Assembly (NCBI GenBank): GCA_034431435.1
Contig: DAOUDG010000089.1
Span: forward strand, 19,739 to 83,738
DNA: 64,000 nt
Direction of reading: 5' to 3'
DNA from: JAHCIE01 sp034431435
GTDB taxonomy: Bacteria > Chloroflexota > Anaerolineae > Epilineales > JAHCIE01
Shown piece after piece: positions 16,744 through 28,341 of the stretch. The position numbers and the translations under genes are program-made. Every line of letters starts with the position of its first letter. The first letter of the stretch is position 1. Below the pieces are notes generated by a model. That model did no database searches. It saw nothing but the letters and a program-made list of their open reading frames with translations, and had not been told where the DNA came from.

Positions 16744-17032
16744 TATAGGGGATATGGCGGGCCAAAGGAGGCATGCGGGTAAGAGGGAGCTAAGAGAATG
16801 TGGCGCGTCGGTGGTCGGTGGTCAGCCGGCCGATACATCCATCCTCGCGCGCGGTGCGTCTTTCCTGGCAATGACCGCCTCGCCACCCCCAGGCGACAGA
16901 GAAAGGAGATCGCTCTTCCTTGCTGCCCGTCCCAACCATCGTTAGCCCGGCTGGAAAGCGCCCGTAGACATCAGTTCGCGTAACCTGTCACCGACCCTTG
17001 GATCCGCTTGAACCGAAGGAAGGATATGCACC
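16744..17032. other. Intergenic region before the DUF4331 cassette
   Basis: 289 bases between the divergent hydrolase and DUF4331 genes. It must hold both promoters, but no convincing -35/-10 pair was seen. It contains a copy of the GTCGGTGG repeat at 16807-16825. The DUF4331 SD is AAGGAAGGA, about nine bases before ATG 17033. Confidence 0.5.
16807..16825. repeat. GTCGGTGGTCGG repeat, single arm
   Basis: Reads GTCGGTGGTCGGTGGTCAG, the same words as the palindromes at 18446, 29432 and 54991, but without a matching complementary arm nearby. Confidence 0.6.
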
Positions 17033-18436
17033 ATGAAGAAGCTCGTTCTTCTGCTGGGCCTGATCGCCACGGCTCTGGTCCTTTCCGTCATGCTTGGCCC
17101 CCAGGGCAGCCTGGCCTCCAGCCACCGCGAAGCGCCCGCCATCTCCCAGGACCCCGCCGCCGACACCACCGACGTCTACTTCTTCCGCAGCCCCGATGCG
17201 CCGGACACCGTGTCCATCGTTACCAACTGGTATCCGGTCCAGATTGGCTACGGCGGACCCAACTTCTACCGCTTTGCCGATGACGTCTTGTACGAGATTC
17301 ACATCGACAGCGACGGCGACTCCCTCGACGACTTCACCTACCAGTTCAGCTTCCGCACCCAGTTCGGCGCGCCGGGCAACCCCTTCGGCAATCGCACTTT
17401 CCTCTACAACACCGGCCCCATCACCAGCCTGGACGACACCGACTTCAACGTTCCGCAGACCATGACCGTCAACCGACTCGTCTGGAACATGGTGGGCAAC
17501 CGCCGCTACGCGACGCCCACCCTCCTGGCCCGCGACCTCAGGCTGCCGCCCGTCAACGTGGGCAAGAACTCCTTGCCCAATTATGACGCCGTGGCCGATC
17601 AGGCCATCTATAGCCTGCCCGGCGGCGTCAAGGTCTTTGCGGGCCAGAAGGATGATCCCTTCTTTGTCGACCTCGGCGCGGTGTTCGACCTGCTCCAGGT
17701 CACCAACCCTGGCCGGGATGCCCTGGCCGGCGTCAATGTCTCGACCATTGCCCTGCAAGTGCCCATTGCCTCCATCCGCACCAGCGACAAGGTCATCGGC
17801 GTGTGGGCTTCGTCCAGCCGCCAGGCCATGAGCATCTTCGGCGACTATGGCCTGGACCAGACCGACGCGGACAAGGCTGCCCCCGACAGACTCGAGGCCA
17901 AGGGGCCGCGTTCGCCCTACCGCCAGGTCTCGCGGCTGGGCATGCCCCTGGTCAACGAGGCCGTCATCGGCCTGCGCGACAAGGATCGCTTCAATGCCTC
18001 GCAGCCCAACAATGACGGCCAGTTCCTGAGCTGGGTCACCAACTCACACCTGGCCGAGCTGCTCAACCTCCTCTACAACGTCGGCGCGCCGACCACCAAC
18101 CGCCAGGACCTGGTTACGGTGTTCCTGACCGGGGTGCCCGGCCTCAACCAACCCGCGAATGTCAGGCCCGCCGAGATGCTGCGCCTCAACGTCGAGACCG
18201 CCGCGACGGCCATCGGCGGCGGCAGCCGCCTGGGAGTGCTGGGTGGCGACACCGGTGGCTTCCCCAACGGCCGACGCCTTAGCGACGACGTTGTAGACAT
18301 CGCCTTGCAGGTTGTCGGCGGCGCGCTGCTCGGTAACCCCAACAGTGCGGGTCTCGGCGATGGCGTCAACGCCAACGACCGGCCCTTCCGCGACACCTTC
18401 CCGTACCTGGCCTCGCCCTATTCAGGCAACCCGTAG
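17033..18436 (+). CDS. Exported DUF4331 protein
   Basis: 467 residues. Signal peptide (MKKLVLLLGLIATALVLSVM) followed by the DUF4331 hallmark SSHREAPAISQDPAADTTD. DUF4331 proteins are secreted and of unknown function. EIHIDSDGDSLDD contains a DxDGD run that could bind calcium. The gene heads a compact cassette with a TPR protein and a NicO metal transporter downstream, an arrangement I recall from other genomes, which suggests a metal-related role. A strong 18-base-pair palindrome follows its stop codon. Good SD before ATG 17033. Confidence 0.9.
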   Translation: MKKLVLLLGLIATALVLSVMLGPQGSLASSHREAPAISQDPAADTTDVYFFRSPDAPDTVSIVTNWYPVQIGYGGPNFYRFADDVLYEIHIDSDGDSLDDFTYQFSFRTQFGAPGNPFGNRTFLYNTGPITSLDDTDFNVPQTMTVNRLVWNMVGNRRYATPTLLARDLRLPPVNVGKNSLPNYDAVADQAIYSLPGGVKVFAGQKDDPFFVDLGAVFDLLQVTNPGRDALAGVNVSTIALQVPIASIRTSDKVIGVWASSSRQAMSIFGDYGLDQTDADKAAPDRLEAKGPRSPYRQVSRLGMPLVNEAVIGLRDKDRFNASQPNNDGQFLSWVTNSHLAELLNLLYNVGAPTTNRQDLVTVFLTGVPGLNQPANVRPAEMLRLNVETAATAIGGGSRLGVLGGDTGGFPNGRRLSDDVVDIALQVVGGALLGNPNSAGLGDGVNANDRPFRDTFPYLASPYSGNP

Positions 18437-18445
18437 GACGACGAC

Positions 18446-18492
18446 CGACCGTCTACCACCGACGACCAACCACCGTCGGTGGTAGACGGTCG
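18446..18492. repeat. Perfect 18-bp palindrome between DUF4331 and TPR genes
   Basis: Left arm 18446-18463 (CGACCGTCTACCACCGAC) and right arm 18475-18492 pair without mismatch around an 11-base loop. It belongs to the GTCGGTGGTCGG intergenic family. It could attenuate transcription into the TPR gene or stabilise the upstream message. Confidence 0.85.
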
Positions 18493-18518
18493 ATGGTCCG
18501 CTATCGGCGGAGGATGTC

Positions 18519-19877
18519 ATGACCATCCGCACCCGCTTTCTCATGCTCGGCCTGAGCCTGGTTGTCGTCCTGGCGGCTACCGCCCTCGATGGCCGCGGCC
18601 TGCTGGCCCAGGCGCGCGCCCGCTGGCAGAGCCAGGATGCGACCAGCCTGCTGACCGTCGCCAACCCGCGCGCCAGCGACATCGAGCGCCAGGTGACCGC
18701 CCTCCAGGAGCGGCTGCGTCAGTCGCCCGACGACCCGCGCCTGCTGACGGCGCTGGGCGGGGCGTACCTCCAGCGCGCCCGCGACACCGGTGACGTCTCG
18801 TACTACGCCCGCGCCGAGCTGGCCCTGCGCCACGCCGTGGATCGCCAGCCCGACAACGTGGATGCCCTGACGCAGTTGGGTGTTCTGGCCCTGGCGCGCC
18901 ACCAGTTCCATGCGGCGCGGAACCTGGCCGAGCAAGCGCAGGCGCTCAACCCCGACCGCGCCCTGATCTATGGCGTGCTTGGCGATGCCCTGGTCGAACT
19001 GGGCGAGTACCCCCAGGCGGTGGCGATCGTACAGCGCATGGTCGATTTACGCCCCGACCTTAGCTCCTACGCCCGCGTGTCCTACCTGCGGGAGTTACAT
19101 GGCGACATTCCCGGCGCGGTCGATGCCATGCAGCGCGCCGTCCGCGCGGGTGGCCCGGCCGCCGAGAATGCCGCCTGGTCCCAGACCCAGCTGGCGCTGC
19201 TCTACTTCAATCAAGGCGACCTTGTGCGCGCCGAGGCCGAACTACGCGCGACGCTGTCGCTTCACGGCGGCTACATCCCGGCTCAGGTAGCCCTGGCCCG
19301 CGTCCACGCGGCTCGCGGCGAGTGGGAGCCGGCGCTGCTACTGCTGCGTCACGCCGTCGAGGTCATGCCCCTGCCGGAGTACGCCATCTTGCTGGGGGAT
19401 GTGTACCGCGCGGCGGACCGCCCCGACGAGGCGGCTGCCCAGGATGCTCTGGTGCGGGCGATGGCCCAGCTGCAACGGACGGGCGGCATGGCCGTAGACC
19501 TGGAGATGGCCCTGTTCGAGGCCGACCACGGCGGCGAGCCAACCGCCGTCATGGCCCAGGCCCGCCAGGCTTACCTCGACCGCCCCAGTATCCACGGCGC
19601 CGATGCTCTGGCCTGGGCCTTATACCGCGCGGGCCGTCTCGATGAGGCGCGGCTGTACAGCCAGCAGGCCCTACGCCTGGGAACCCGCGACGCCTTGCTC
19701 CACTATCACGCGGGCATGATTGCCCTGGCGGCCGGTGATCGCGTCGCTGCCCGCCAGAGCCTCGACGCGGCCTTGAGCATCAACCCGTATTTCTCGCTTT
19801 CCCACGCTGCGGAGGCGCGGGCGGCCCTGAATCAGTTGGGGGCGGCCGCGCCCGCCCCCCAGGAGAGTGGGTCATGA
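18519..19877 (+). CDS. Membrane-anchored or exported TPR protein
   Basis: 452 residues. The N terminus is a signal peptide or anchor (LMLGLSLVVVLAATAL); the rest is a series of tetratricopeptide repeats from about residue 60 to the end (for example AELALRHAVDRQPDNVDALTQLG, AALSINPYFSLSHAAEA). TPRs mediate protein-protein contact; no enzyme domain is seen. SD GGAGGA lies just before ATG 18519. Its stop overlaps the next gene's start (ATGA), so it is translationally coupled to the NicO transporter; the DUF4331 gene is upstream. It probably scaffolds the other two products at the outer face of the membrane. Confidence 0.86.
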   Translation: MTIRTRFLMLGLSLVVVLAATALDGRGLLAQARARWQSQDATSLLTVANPRASDIERQVTALQERLRQSPDDPRLLTALGGAYLQRARDTGDVSYYARAELALRHAVDRQPDNVDALTQLGVLALARHQFHAARNLAEQAQALNPDRALIYGVLGDALVELGEYPQAVAIVQRMVDLRPDLSSYARVSYLRELHGDIPGAVDAMQRAVRAGGPAAENAAWSQTQLALLYFNQGDLVRAEAELRATLSLHGGYIPAQVALARVHAARGEWEPALLLLRHAVEVMPLPEYAILLGDVYRAADRPDEAAAQDALVRAMAQLQRTGGMAVDLEMALFEADHGGEPTAVMAQARQAYLDRPSIHGADALAWALYRAGRLDEARLYSQQALRLGTRDALLHYHAGMIALAAGDRVAARQSLDAALSINPYFSLSHAAEARAALNQLGAAAPAPQESGS

Positions 19878-21427
19878 CACATCGCCGACCGCGCCGGGTC
19901 TCGCGGTGGCTGGCTGGCGTGGCTGCGCTGTTGCTGCTGCTCGGCCTGCCCGTCGTCGCCTCGGCGCACCCGCTAGGCAATTTCTCTACCAACCGCTACA
20001 GCCGCCTGGAAGTGGGTGAGGGTGGCCTGCGCGTCGTCTACATCCTGGACCTGGCCGAGATTCCCGCCTTCCAGGAGATACAGGCCGTGGTTGATACCGA
20101 CCGCGACGGCCAGGTAAGCGACCCCGAGGCCGGGGCCTACGCCGCCCGCAAGGCCGACGACCTGCGCCTCAACCTGTTCGTGTCTGTCGATGGCGCGCCT
20201 GTCGCCCTGACGACCGCCACCCATCAGCTCGAACTCCTGGCAGGCCAGGGTGGTCTCAAGACGTTGCGCCTGACCGCCACCTACAGCGCGCCCCTCACGG
20301 GCGGCGGGGTCCTGGTCTACCGCGACGACAACTATCCCGACCGACTCGGCTGGAAGGAGATCGTGGCGCGGGCCGCCGACGGCGCGGAGCTTCAGTCAAC
20401 CAGCGTCCCTACCCAGGATGTCAGCCACGAACTGCGGAGCTACCCGGAGGATATGCTGACCAGCCCGCTCGACGTGCGCGAGGCGCGGCTACGCTTCGCC
20501 CTCGGCGTAGGCAAGGCGGGCGCGACCGACACGCCGCGCGCCGTCCCCATTGCCAGGCCCCAGGATGCTCTGGCCGAACTGGTAAGCCGCCGCGAGTTGA
20601 GCGCGCCAGTCATCTTGCTGTCCCTGGCCGTCGCCCTTATGCTCGGCGCGGTCCATGCCCTCTCGCCCGGCCACGGCAAGACGATGGTGGCCGCCTATCT
20701 CGTCGGGTCGCGTGGCACATGGCGGCACGCTGTCTTCCTGGGCGCGACGGTCACGCTGACCCACACGTCGGGCGTGTTCGCCCTCGGGCTGGTCACTCTC
20801 TACGCCCAGCGCTACATCCTGCCCGAGCAGCTCTACCCGTGGCTCAGCCTGATGTCTGGTCTGCTCGTCGTAGGCATTGGGGTCAGCCTGGTCGCTACCC
20901 GCCTGCGGGCGGCGCTCCGGACGACGACTGATGACCGACGGCCGACGAGCGACCATGACCACGACCATACCCATGACCACGACCATACCCACGACCATAC
21001 CCACGACCATGACCATGCACACGACCACGACCACCATCATGGGCCGGGCGGCCACACGCACCTGCCGCCAGAACATGTCACCTGGCGCGGTTTGCTGGCT
21101 CTGGGTATTTCTGGCGGCCTGCTGCCCTGCCCCTCGGCCCTGGTCGTGCTGCTAAGCGCCATCTCCCTGCACCGCGTCGGCTTCGGCCTGCTGCTGATTC
21201 TCGCATTCAGCCTCGGCCTGGCGGGAGTGCTGGTCGCCATCGGGCTGGCCCTGGTGTACGCGGGGCGCTTCGTCGCACGGCGGCGCATCGGCGGTCCCGC
21301 CCTGCGCCTGCTACCCGCCGCGAGCGCGGCGGTCGTGACCCTGGTCGGCCTGGCCATTACCGCCCAGGCCCTGGTGCAGGTCGGCGTCTGGCAAGGGACG
21401 CCCATGCTGGCCTGGCTCAACTTCTAG
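19874..21427 (+). CDS. NicO/RcnA-type nickel-cobalt transporter with EF-hand and His-rich loop
   Basis: 517 residues. A signal peptide is followed by an extracytoplasmic domain beginning AHPLGNFSTNRYSRL. It contains a canonical 12-residue EF-hand loop at residues 74-85 (DTDRDGQVSDPE), a probable calcium site. From about residue 210 on it is a NicO-family membrane domain with HALSPGHGKTMVAAYLVG. A cytoplasmic loop at about residues 352-396 is rich in alternating Asp and His, as in metal-efflux proteins such as RcnA. Probable role is nickel/cobalt (or other divalent metal) export. The start overlaps the TPR gene. The DNA before the His-rich run resembles the GACGACCGAC intergenic repeat. Confidence 0.88.
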   Translation: MTHRRPRRVSRWLAGVAALLLLLGLPVVASAHPLGNFSTNRYSRLEVGEGGLRVVYILDLAEIPAFQEIQAVVDTDRDGQVSDPEAGAYAARKADDLRLNLFVSVDGAPVALTTATHQLELLAGQGGLKTLRLTATYSAPLTGGGVLVYRDDNYPDRLGWKEIVARAADGAELQSTSVPTQDVSHELRSYPEDMLTSPLDVREARLRFALGVGKAGATDTPRAVPIARPQDALAELVSRRELSAPVILLSLAVALMLGAVHALSPGHGKTMVAAYLVGSRGTWRHAVFLGATVTLTHTSGVFALGLVTLYAQRYILPEQLYPWLSLMSGLLVVGIGVSLVATRLRAALRTTTDDRRPTSDHDHDHTHDHDHTHDHTHDHDHAHDHDHHHGPGGHTHLPPEHVTWRGLLALGISGGLLPCPSALVVLLSAISLHRVGFGLLLILAFSLGLAGVLVAIGLALVYAGRFVARRRIGGPALRLLPAASAAVVTLVGLAITAQALVQVGVWQGTPMLAWLNF

Positions 21428-21436
21428 GGGGCAACG

Positions 21437-21484
21437 CACGACGACCGACGAACGAGCGCCACCGCCCGTTAGTCGGTCGTCGTG
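21437..21484. terminator. Bidirectional hairpin between convergent genes
   Basis: CACGACGACCGAC (21437-21449) pairs perfectly with GTCGGTCGTCGTG (21472-21484); four more pairs follow after one mismatch. It lies between the NicO gene (+) and the DUF937 gene (-) and is suited to terminate both. It uses the same words as the intergenic repeat family. Confidence 0.7.
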
Positions 21485-21500
21485 TGTTCGTCAACTCCGC

Positions 21501-22484
21501 CTATGCGCCGACGGCCTCCTTGATGGCAGCCAGCGCGGCCGCTTCTTGCTCGCTGACCAGCTTCCCGCCGAAGCCCAGGAAGCCGCCCTCCTTGGCCGCC
21601 TCCGCCACCTTCGTCCCCAGCGTGACCAGGAACTCGCGATAGCCGCCCGCCTGCTCCGGGGTCTTGGCGACCACCGCCGCCACACCGGCCTTGATGGTCG
21701 CGATGGCCTTATCGTCGTCGCTGTCCTTCACGGCTGCCTGTACCTGGCCGTCGTCCCACTTCGGCAGCAAGTCTACGTAGGAGATGTCGCCCGTGGCCGC
21801 CTCGGCGTCGTTGATGACCTTCGCCGCCGCCCCCAATTCCTGTACGCTGCCGCTATAGCCCGACGGCGAAGCGCCCATCACCAGGCCAATGACGGCCAGT
21901 GGCGCGCCGCTCACCGCTGCCATCTCCTCCTCCGAGAAGCGGCCGCGGATGGAATCCACCAGGTCGGACTTCTTCCAGGCATCCTGGATCAGGTCCACGG
22001 TCGGCCCACCCTGGGCCATGAACTCCTGGGACTGGGTTTGCAGCAGATTCGCCACGCCCGCGCCATCCAGGTTCTGCTCCGTCGACACCTTCTTGAGTTG
22101 ATTGAGTAGCAGCGGCATCGCCACGCCGACCAGTAACCCAGGGTTGATGCCGATGGCGTTGCCAATCGTCTTGAGGATGGTGCCCTGGTTGCTACCCAAC
22201 GCCAGGTCGACAAAGTGATCCAGAAGCTGGCTGGACTGGGGCGAATTCACGGTATCCTTCAGCAGCGCCACGGTATCGTCGTTGACCGCCGCTGGCAGCA
22301 GCTTCATCAGGGACTCCTGACCCTGCGGCGTGGCGGTGGACCTGGCGAGGCCGCTTTCCAACAGCGGCGTGATAATCTGAAGACCCTGGGTCGTCAGCTC
22401 CGGGCTGAGACCCAGCAGGCGGCCGATGGCGCTCGCCGCGTCCGGCGTTAGCGAGCCAATAACAGAGTCAAGCAGGGTAGGCAT
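21501..22484 (-). CDS. DUF937 protein
   Basis: 327 residues. The N-terminal ~150 residues are helical and match DUF937 (MPTLLDSVIGSLTPDAASAIGRLLG, PLLLNQLKKVS). The C-terminal part is helical, ending with Ala-rich segments, and has no assigned domain. DUF937 proteins are of unknown function. The frame extends upstream, but ATG 22484 has a good AAGGAG, so that start is used. It is a single gene between the NicO cassette and the SPFH gene. Confidence 0.84.
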   Translation of the reverse strand: MPTLLDSVIGSLTPDAASAIGRLLGLSPELTTQGLQIITPLLESGLARSTATPQGQESLMKLLPAAVNDDTVALLKDTVNSPQSSQLLDHFVDLALGSNQGTILKTIGNAIGINPGLLVGVAMPLLLNQLKKVSTEQNLDGAGVANLLQTQSQEFMAQGGPTVDLIQDAWKKSDLVDSIRGRFSEEEMAAVSGAPLAVIGLVMGASPSGYSGSVQELGAAAKVINDAEAATGDISYVDLLPKWDDGQVQAAVKDSDDDKAIATIKAGVAAVVAKTPEQAGGYREFLVTLGTKVAEAAKEGGFLGFGGKLVSEQEAAALAAIKEAVGA

Positions 22485-22610
22485 GAGGCAACTCCTTTGA
22501 CACCGATTGTTGAGAACCAGCCTCATCCGCCTGGGCAATGATTGTGAGGCTGCTTACTTGAAGTATAGGCAAGATTCCCGCACAGGGAAGAGGCGTGCCA
22601 CGCCGCCATG

Positions 22611-22642
22611 TCGTCGGTCAGTGGTTGGTGGTCGGCCGTCAG
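22611..22642. repeat. GTCGGTGG-family repeat overlapping the SPFH stop
   Basis: TCGTCGGTCAGTGGTTGGTGG and following GTCGGCCGTCAGG share words with the other intergenic copies. The SPFH gene's TGA (22641-22639 read on the minus strand) lies inside it, so the repeat supplies the stop codon. Confidence 0.5.
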
Positions 22643-23820
22643 GCGGGTGGCTGCGCCTCCGGCTCTGGCACGCTCAGGGTATCACGCAACATGAGCGCGC
22701 CAACGACGTCACTCACATCGCCGACCTGGAGCATAGCCCGCGCATTGCCCGCCAGGGCGCGCGCCACCTCTAGCTGCTGGCCCTCCCACTCCCATCTGGC
22801 CGCCACGGGATACTGCGTGAGACGTTCCTCCAGCCGTGCCAGGCGCAACGCCTCCGCCTGCGCCTCCATCTCAACTACCTCTTTGCGCAACCCCGCCTGT
22901 TGGGCAGCCAGGCGAAGCGCCTCCGCCTCCCGCGCACCACGCGCCTGGATCATCTGCTGCGCGAGAGCCTCTTCGCTCGCCTGCTTCTGCCGAACCAGCG
23001 CCTGCTGCTCGTTCATCTCCTCGCGCTGGACAATCGCCAGTTGTCGCGCCTCCTCAGAACGGATGAAGTCCAGGGGTGGCAGCGCGCTGGTGATAGCCAG
23101 CTGCGCAATCTCAACCCCATAGCTCCTGACCCTCGCGCTCAAGTCCTGCTGCGCCGTGGTCATGTCGCGCTGCGCCAGGTCAAGGATTCGATCGACCGTC
23201 GTCGACCGTAGCAAGGTCCGCATCTCCTCCTGGCACAACGCCTGAAAGACGTGGTCGAAATCGTCGGCCGAGATGCTGTACACAAAGCGATAGGGGTCGG
23301 TGATAGCGAATGTCACGAGGCTGTCCACATTCACCCGCACGTTATCCGCCGTCAGGCCCTCGACCACCGGCACATCGAAGGGAATCTCGCGTCGCGTGAC
23401 CAGGTGCGTCACGCGGATCCAGGGTAACACGAAGTGAGTGCCCGCGTCGATGGTCTTGGCGTATCGCCCGGCGCGCGCCAGCAGCGCGTTTACCCCCTCG
23501 GGGACGCGCACGACGAACGACTGGTACAGGCCGATGACGATACACGCCAGGCCGAGCAACGTCAGGGCAGGCAGAAACCACAGGCTGCTGGAAATCGGCC
23601 CCTCGAGGAAGGCCACGGCGAGCAGCCCGGCCGCGATGACCACAATGCCCGCCGCCACCAGGCCAAAGTTGATACGGCTCAGGCGTTCGGGGATGACGAC
23701 GATGGGAATGCGGCCGGTAATATCGCGCATGCTAAAGGCGATACCCGCATCATCGAGAGGAATGCGCACCTGCGTCAGTTGGGTGGCAGTGGTTGCATCG
23801 GGGCCAGTTTGGCCGTCCAT
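22639..23820 (-). CDS. SPFH (band 7/stomatin-like) membrane protein
   Basis: 393 residues. Two hydrophobic stretches (about residues 40-100) anchor it. An SPFH/band 7 domain follows (RVPEGVNALLARAGRY, GTHFVLPWIRVTHLVTRREI), then a long Glu/Ala/Gln-rich coiled coil. Such proteins form large ring assemblies that organise membrane domains. An earlier GTG (23835) lacks an SD, whereas ATG 23820 has GGAG nine bases before it. The stop is inside an intergenic repeat. It lies 33 bases downstream of the AI-2E-family gene on the same strand. Confidence 0.87.
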   Translation of the reverse strand: MDGQTGPDATTATQLTQVRIPLDDAGIAFSMRDITGRIPIVVIPERLSRINFGLVAAGIVVIAAGLLAVAFLEGPISSSLWFLPALTLLGLACIVIGLYQSFVVRVPEGVNALLARAGRYAKTIDAGTHFVLPWIRVTHLVTRREIPFDVPVVEGLTADNVRVNVDSLVTFAITDPYRFVYSISADDFDHVFQALCQEEMRTLLRSTTVDRILDLAQRDMTTAQQDLSARVRSYGVEIAQLAITSALPPLDFIRSEEARQLAIVQREEMNEQQALVRQKQASEEALAQQMIQARGAREAEALRLAAQQAGLRKEVVEMEAQAEALRLARLEERLTQYPVAARWEWEGQQLEVARALAGNARAMLQVGDVSDVVGALMLRDTLSVPEPEAQPPA

Positions 23821-23852
23821 AGGGTATGTCTCCACGGAGAAGGGGCATGAAG

Positions 23853-25175
23853 TTACGGGTTCTGATTAGTCTGAGTCGAGGGCGGAATAGGGCGCGGTGG
23901 GTAGCGCGCCCCACTGACCACGACCCGCCGCGAGGCCTGCACGACCGGCAGCGGTGTCGCCTGGCCAGGCTCGCTGGGCAGCCGTCCCGCCGGGCGCGGC
24001 GACTCGCTCAGGCGGCCGTAGAAATAGAGCGTCGTGTCCCGCAGAATGGCGATAATGGGCGCGGCGAACAGTACCCACACCAGCCCCAATTGGCTGATGG
24101 CCACCACGAAGACCGCCACCAGCACGGGATGCGCAGGGATGACCCGGCGAGTGATACGGTCGCCGAGGAGCAGATTCACCAGCAACAGGCTGAGCAGATA
24201 CAGGCCGAGCATGATAAAGGCCCTGTCCCATGAGATCAGCAGCCCCAGGAGGAAGACGCCGACGCCTCCCAGGTACGGACCGAAGGCCGGGATGAGTTGC
24301 GCCAGGCCGGCCAGGGCCGCAACCAGCCCAGGGTAATAATCGCTGATCCAGCCCAGTCTCGTCGCCGTCCAGACGCCGACGAACATGACGATTCCCGTCG
24401 CGATGCCGAGCATCACCTGGCCATTGATGAAAGAGCGCAGCGCGCGGTCCACGATGCGCACGACCGCCCACACATCGGTACGGATCGTGTCCGGTACCAG
24501 CTGGCGCGCGATCCGAACCCCTTTCGGCTCGTCGTTGATGACGGCCATCACCCACGGAAAGCTGACCAGCACGGCGAGGCCCAGGGCTACCAGATTGAAC
24601 ACCTGCACCAGCCCCATCATTGCCGTCGCGACCAGGTTCTCGACATACAACGACAGGTTCATCTGGAACTTGGTGATCTCCTGATCCAACGCCGTGCGAA
24701 TGACGTTCTGCACCGGCGCTGGCAGCGTGCCAACGTAGGCCAGCAGATCGGCGATCCGCGCCTGCGCTCGCTCGCCAGTGGGCAGCGTCAGCGACAATTG
24801 GCCCATCTGCGCGGCAATGGCCGGAATCGCCCGCACGAGGAACAGGCCGGCGATGGCGAGCGTGGCGAGGACCACCAGAACCGACGCCAGGGGGCGCGGC
24901 AGGAAGCGATCCATCCAGTTGACCACGGGCAGCAGGGCATAGGCGAGGAACGCGCCGAGGATGAAGGGCAGCAGGGCCACCCGCGCATTCCACAGTAGCC
25001 AGCCGATCAGGCCGAACAACGCCGCGACCAGCAGGCCGCGCGCCAGCCCCGACGGGGTGATGCTCCGTATTCGCCGGCCCACATGCTCCCATTGGGCCTG
25101 TGCGTCCTGGATGGCCGCGCTCAGGTCGTCGGGCGGCGCTGCCTCGCCGCTGCTATGGGGTGGCTGGTTGTTCAT
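23853..25175 (-). CDS. AI-2E-family transporter (PF01594)
   Basis: 440 residues with about eight membrane helices in the AI-2E-family arrangement: two pairs of N-terminal helices, a soluble helical stretch (about 130-210), then a C-terminal bundle (GQVMLGIATGIVMFVGVW, PGLVAALAGLAQLIPAFGPYLGG). Family members include TqsA-like exporters and Na+/H+ antiporters, so autoinducer transport is not implied. The N terminus is polar (PPDDLSAAIQDAQAQ) and the C terminus Pro-rich. The SD before ATG 25175 is weak. It probably shares a transcript with the SPFH gene. Confidence 0.88.
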   Translation of the reverse strand: MNNQPPHSSGEAAPPDDLSAAIQDAQAQWEHVGRRIRSITPSGLARGLLVAALFGLIGWLLWNARVALLPFILGAFLAYALLPVVNWMDRFLPRPLASVLVVLATLAIAGLFLVRAIPAIAAQMGQLSLTLPTGERAQARIADLLAYVGTLPAPVQNVIRTALDQEITKFQMNLSLYVENLVATAMMGLVQVFNLVALGLAVLVSFPWVMAVINDEPKGVRIARQLVPDTIRTDVWAVVRIVDRALRSFINGQVMLGIATGIVMFVGVWTATRLGWISDYYPGLVAALAGLAQLIPAFGPYLGGVGVFLLGLLISWDRAFIMLGLYLLSLLLVNLLLGDRITRRVIPAHPVLVAVFVVAISQLGLVWVLFAAPIIAILRDTTLYFYGRLSESPRPAGRLPSEPGQATPLPVVQASRRVVVSGARYPPRPIPPSTQTNQNP

Positions 25176-25207
25176 GGCTGTGCCTCGCTCGATCGTTCCG
25201 CTTTGCC

Positions 25208-25246
25208 GTCGGTGGACGGTAGTCAGTGGTCGGTGGTCGGTAGTCG
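25208..25246. repeat. Direct GTCGGTGG/GTCAGTGG repeats
   Basis: Tandem variants of GGTAGTCAGTGGTCGGTGGT between fdhA and the AI-2E gene; same vocabulary as the intergenic palindromes but no complementary arm here. Confidence 0.55.
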
Positions 25247-25263
25247 TTCCTGGTCATCGGATG

Positions 25264-27423
<2,160 letters not shown>

Positions 27424-27504
27424 ACTACCCTCCCTTCTGGAATGTCCCCGTGGAGTGCGGCTTCCCTTGTAGAGTGCGACAGCACGGCTGCCCACTCCCA
27501 ACGG

Positions 27505-28341
27505 TCACACCGAGATCAACACAATTGCCGCGAAGGCCGCCAGCAACCCTGCCGCCTGGGCGCGGTCCACGCGCTCGCCCAGGAACAGCCACGCCAGCAG
27601 CACCGTCGTCGCCGAGTACAACGATGCCAGCACCGCCGCCACGTCCAGCCGCCCCGTGCGTGTCGCCTGGGCGAAGAACAGGTTCCCGCCCGCGTCGAGC
27701 AGCCCCGCCAGGACTACGAAGGCCACCGCTGCTCGTGGGGGAGCCAGCGGCTGGCGCTCCACGAGGGCGATGCCCAGCACCACGACCAGCGCCGTCAGCC
27801 TCGCCGCCACCAGCGGCCAGAACACCGCCTCGTCGCCGGCGCGGTCGATGCCGATGAAGAACAGTCCGAAGCCCACCCCCGCTACCACCGGCAGGCCAAA
27901 GTCGTGCAGGCGGAAGCCGGCCGTGTCGGGACGGGCCAACAGCCACACCGCCACCAGCGCCAGGGCAAAGCCCAGCAGCGTCACCAGCGACGGCGCGCCC
28001 TCGGTCAGCGCGGCCAGCGCCACGGGTAGCCCCGCTGCCAGCACCGCCGAGAAAGGCGCGACGATGCCCATGCGTCCCTGCGCCAGCCCCGCGTACAACC
28101 CTGTCAGCCCGATACCGCCCGCGATACCACCCGCCGCGCCCCACGCCATCGCCGTCTTCGACGGCAGCGGCTCGCCGAAGACCAGCGCGGCGACGACCAG
28201 CCCCAGCGCGCCGATCCACTCGGCGTGGACGACGACGCCGTAGACACTGGCGCGCCTGGCAGCCAGGCCGCCGCTGAAGTCCCCCGCGCCCCACGAGATA
28301 GCCGACAGCAGCCCGTACAGGATGGAGAGTGAACCCCACAT
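27505..28341 (-). CDS. EamA/DMT-family transporter
   Basis: 278 residues, about ten membrane helices, with two EamA repeats (WGAGDFSGGLAARRA, then a second copy around LASLYSATTVLLAWLFLGERV). These are drug/metabolite-type exporters or importers of varied substrates. The start overlaps the stop of the small membrane protein (TGATG). It lies within a formate dehydrogenase operon, 82 bases before the catalytic subunit gene, so a link to formate or anion movement is possible but unproven. Confidence 0.88.
   Translation of the reverse strand: MWGSLSILYGLLSAISWGAGDFSGGLAARRASVYGVVVHAEWIGALGLVVAALVFGEPLPSKTAMAWGAAGGIAGGIGLTGLYAGLAQGRMGIVAPFSAVLAAGLPVALAALTEGAPSLVTLLGFALALVAVWLLARPDTAGFRLHDFGLPVVAGVGFGLFFIGIDRAGDEAVFWPLVAARLTALVVVLGIALVERQPLAPPRAAVAFVVLAGLLDAGGNLFFAQATRTGRLDVAAVLASLYSATTVLLAWLFLGERVDRAQAAGLLAAFAAIVLISV

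Noticed and set aside
20930..21060. His-Asp repeat DNA as a CRISPR or tandem satellite
   Set aside because: It encodes the metal-binding loop of the NicO transporter in frame; repeat length is irregular.
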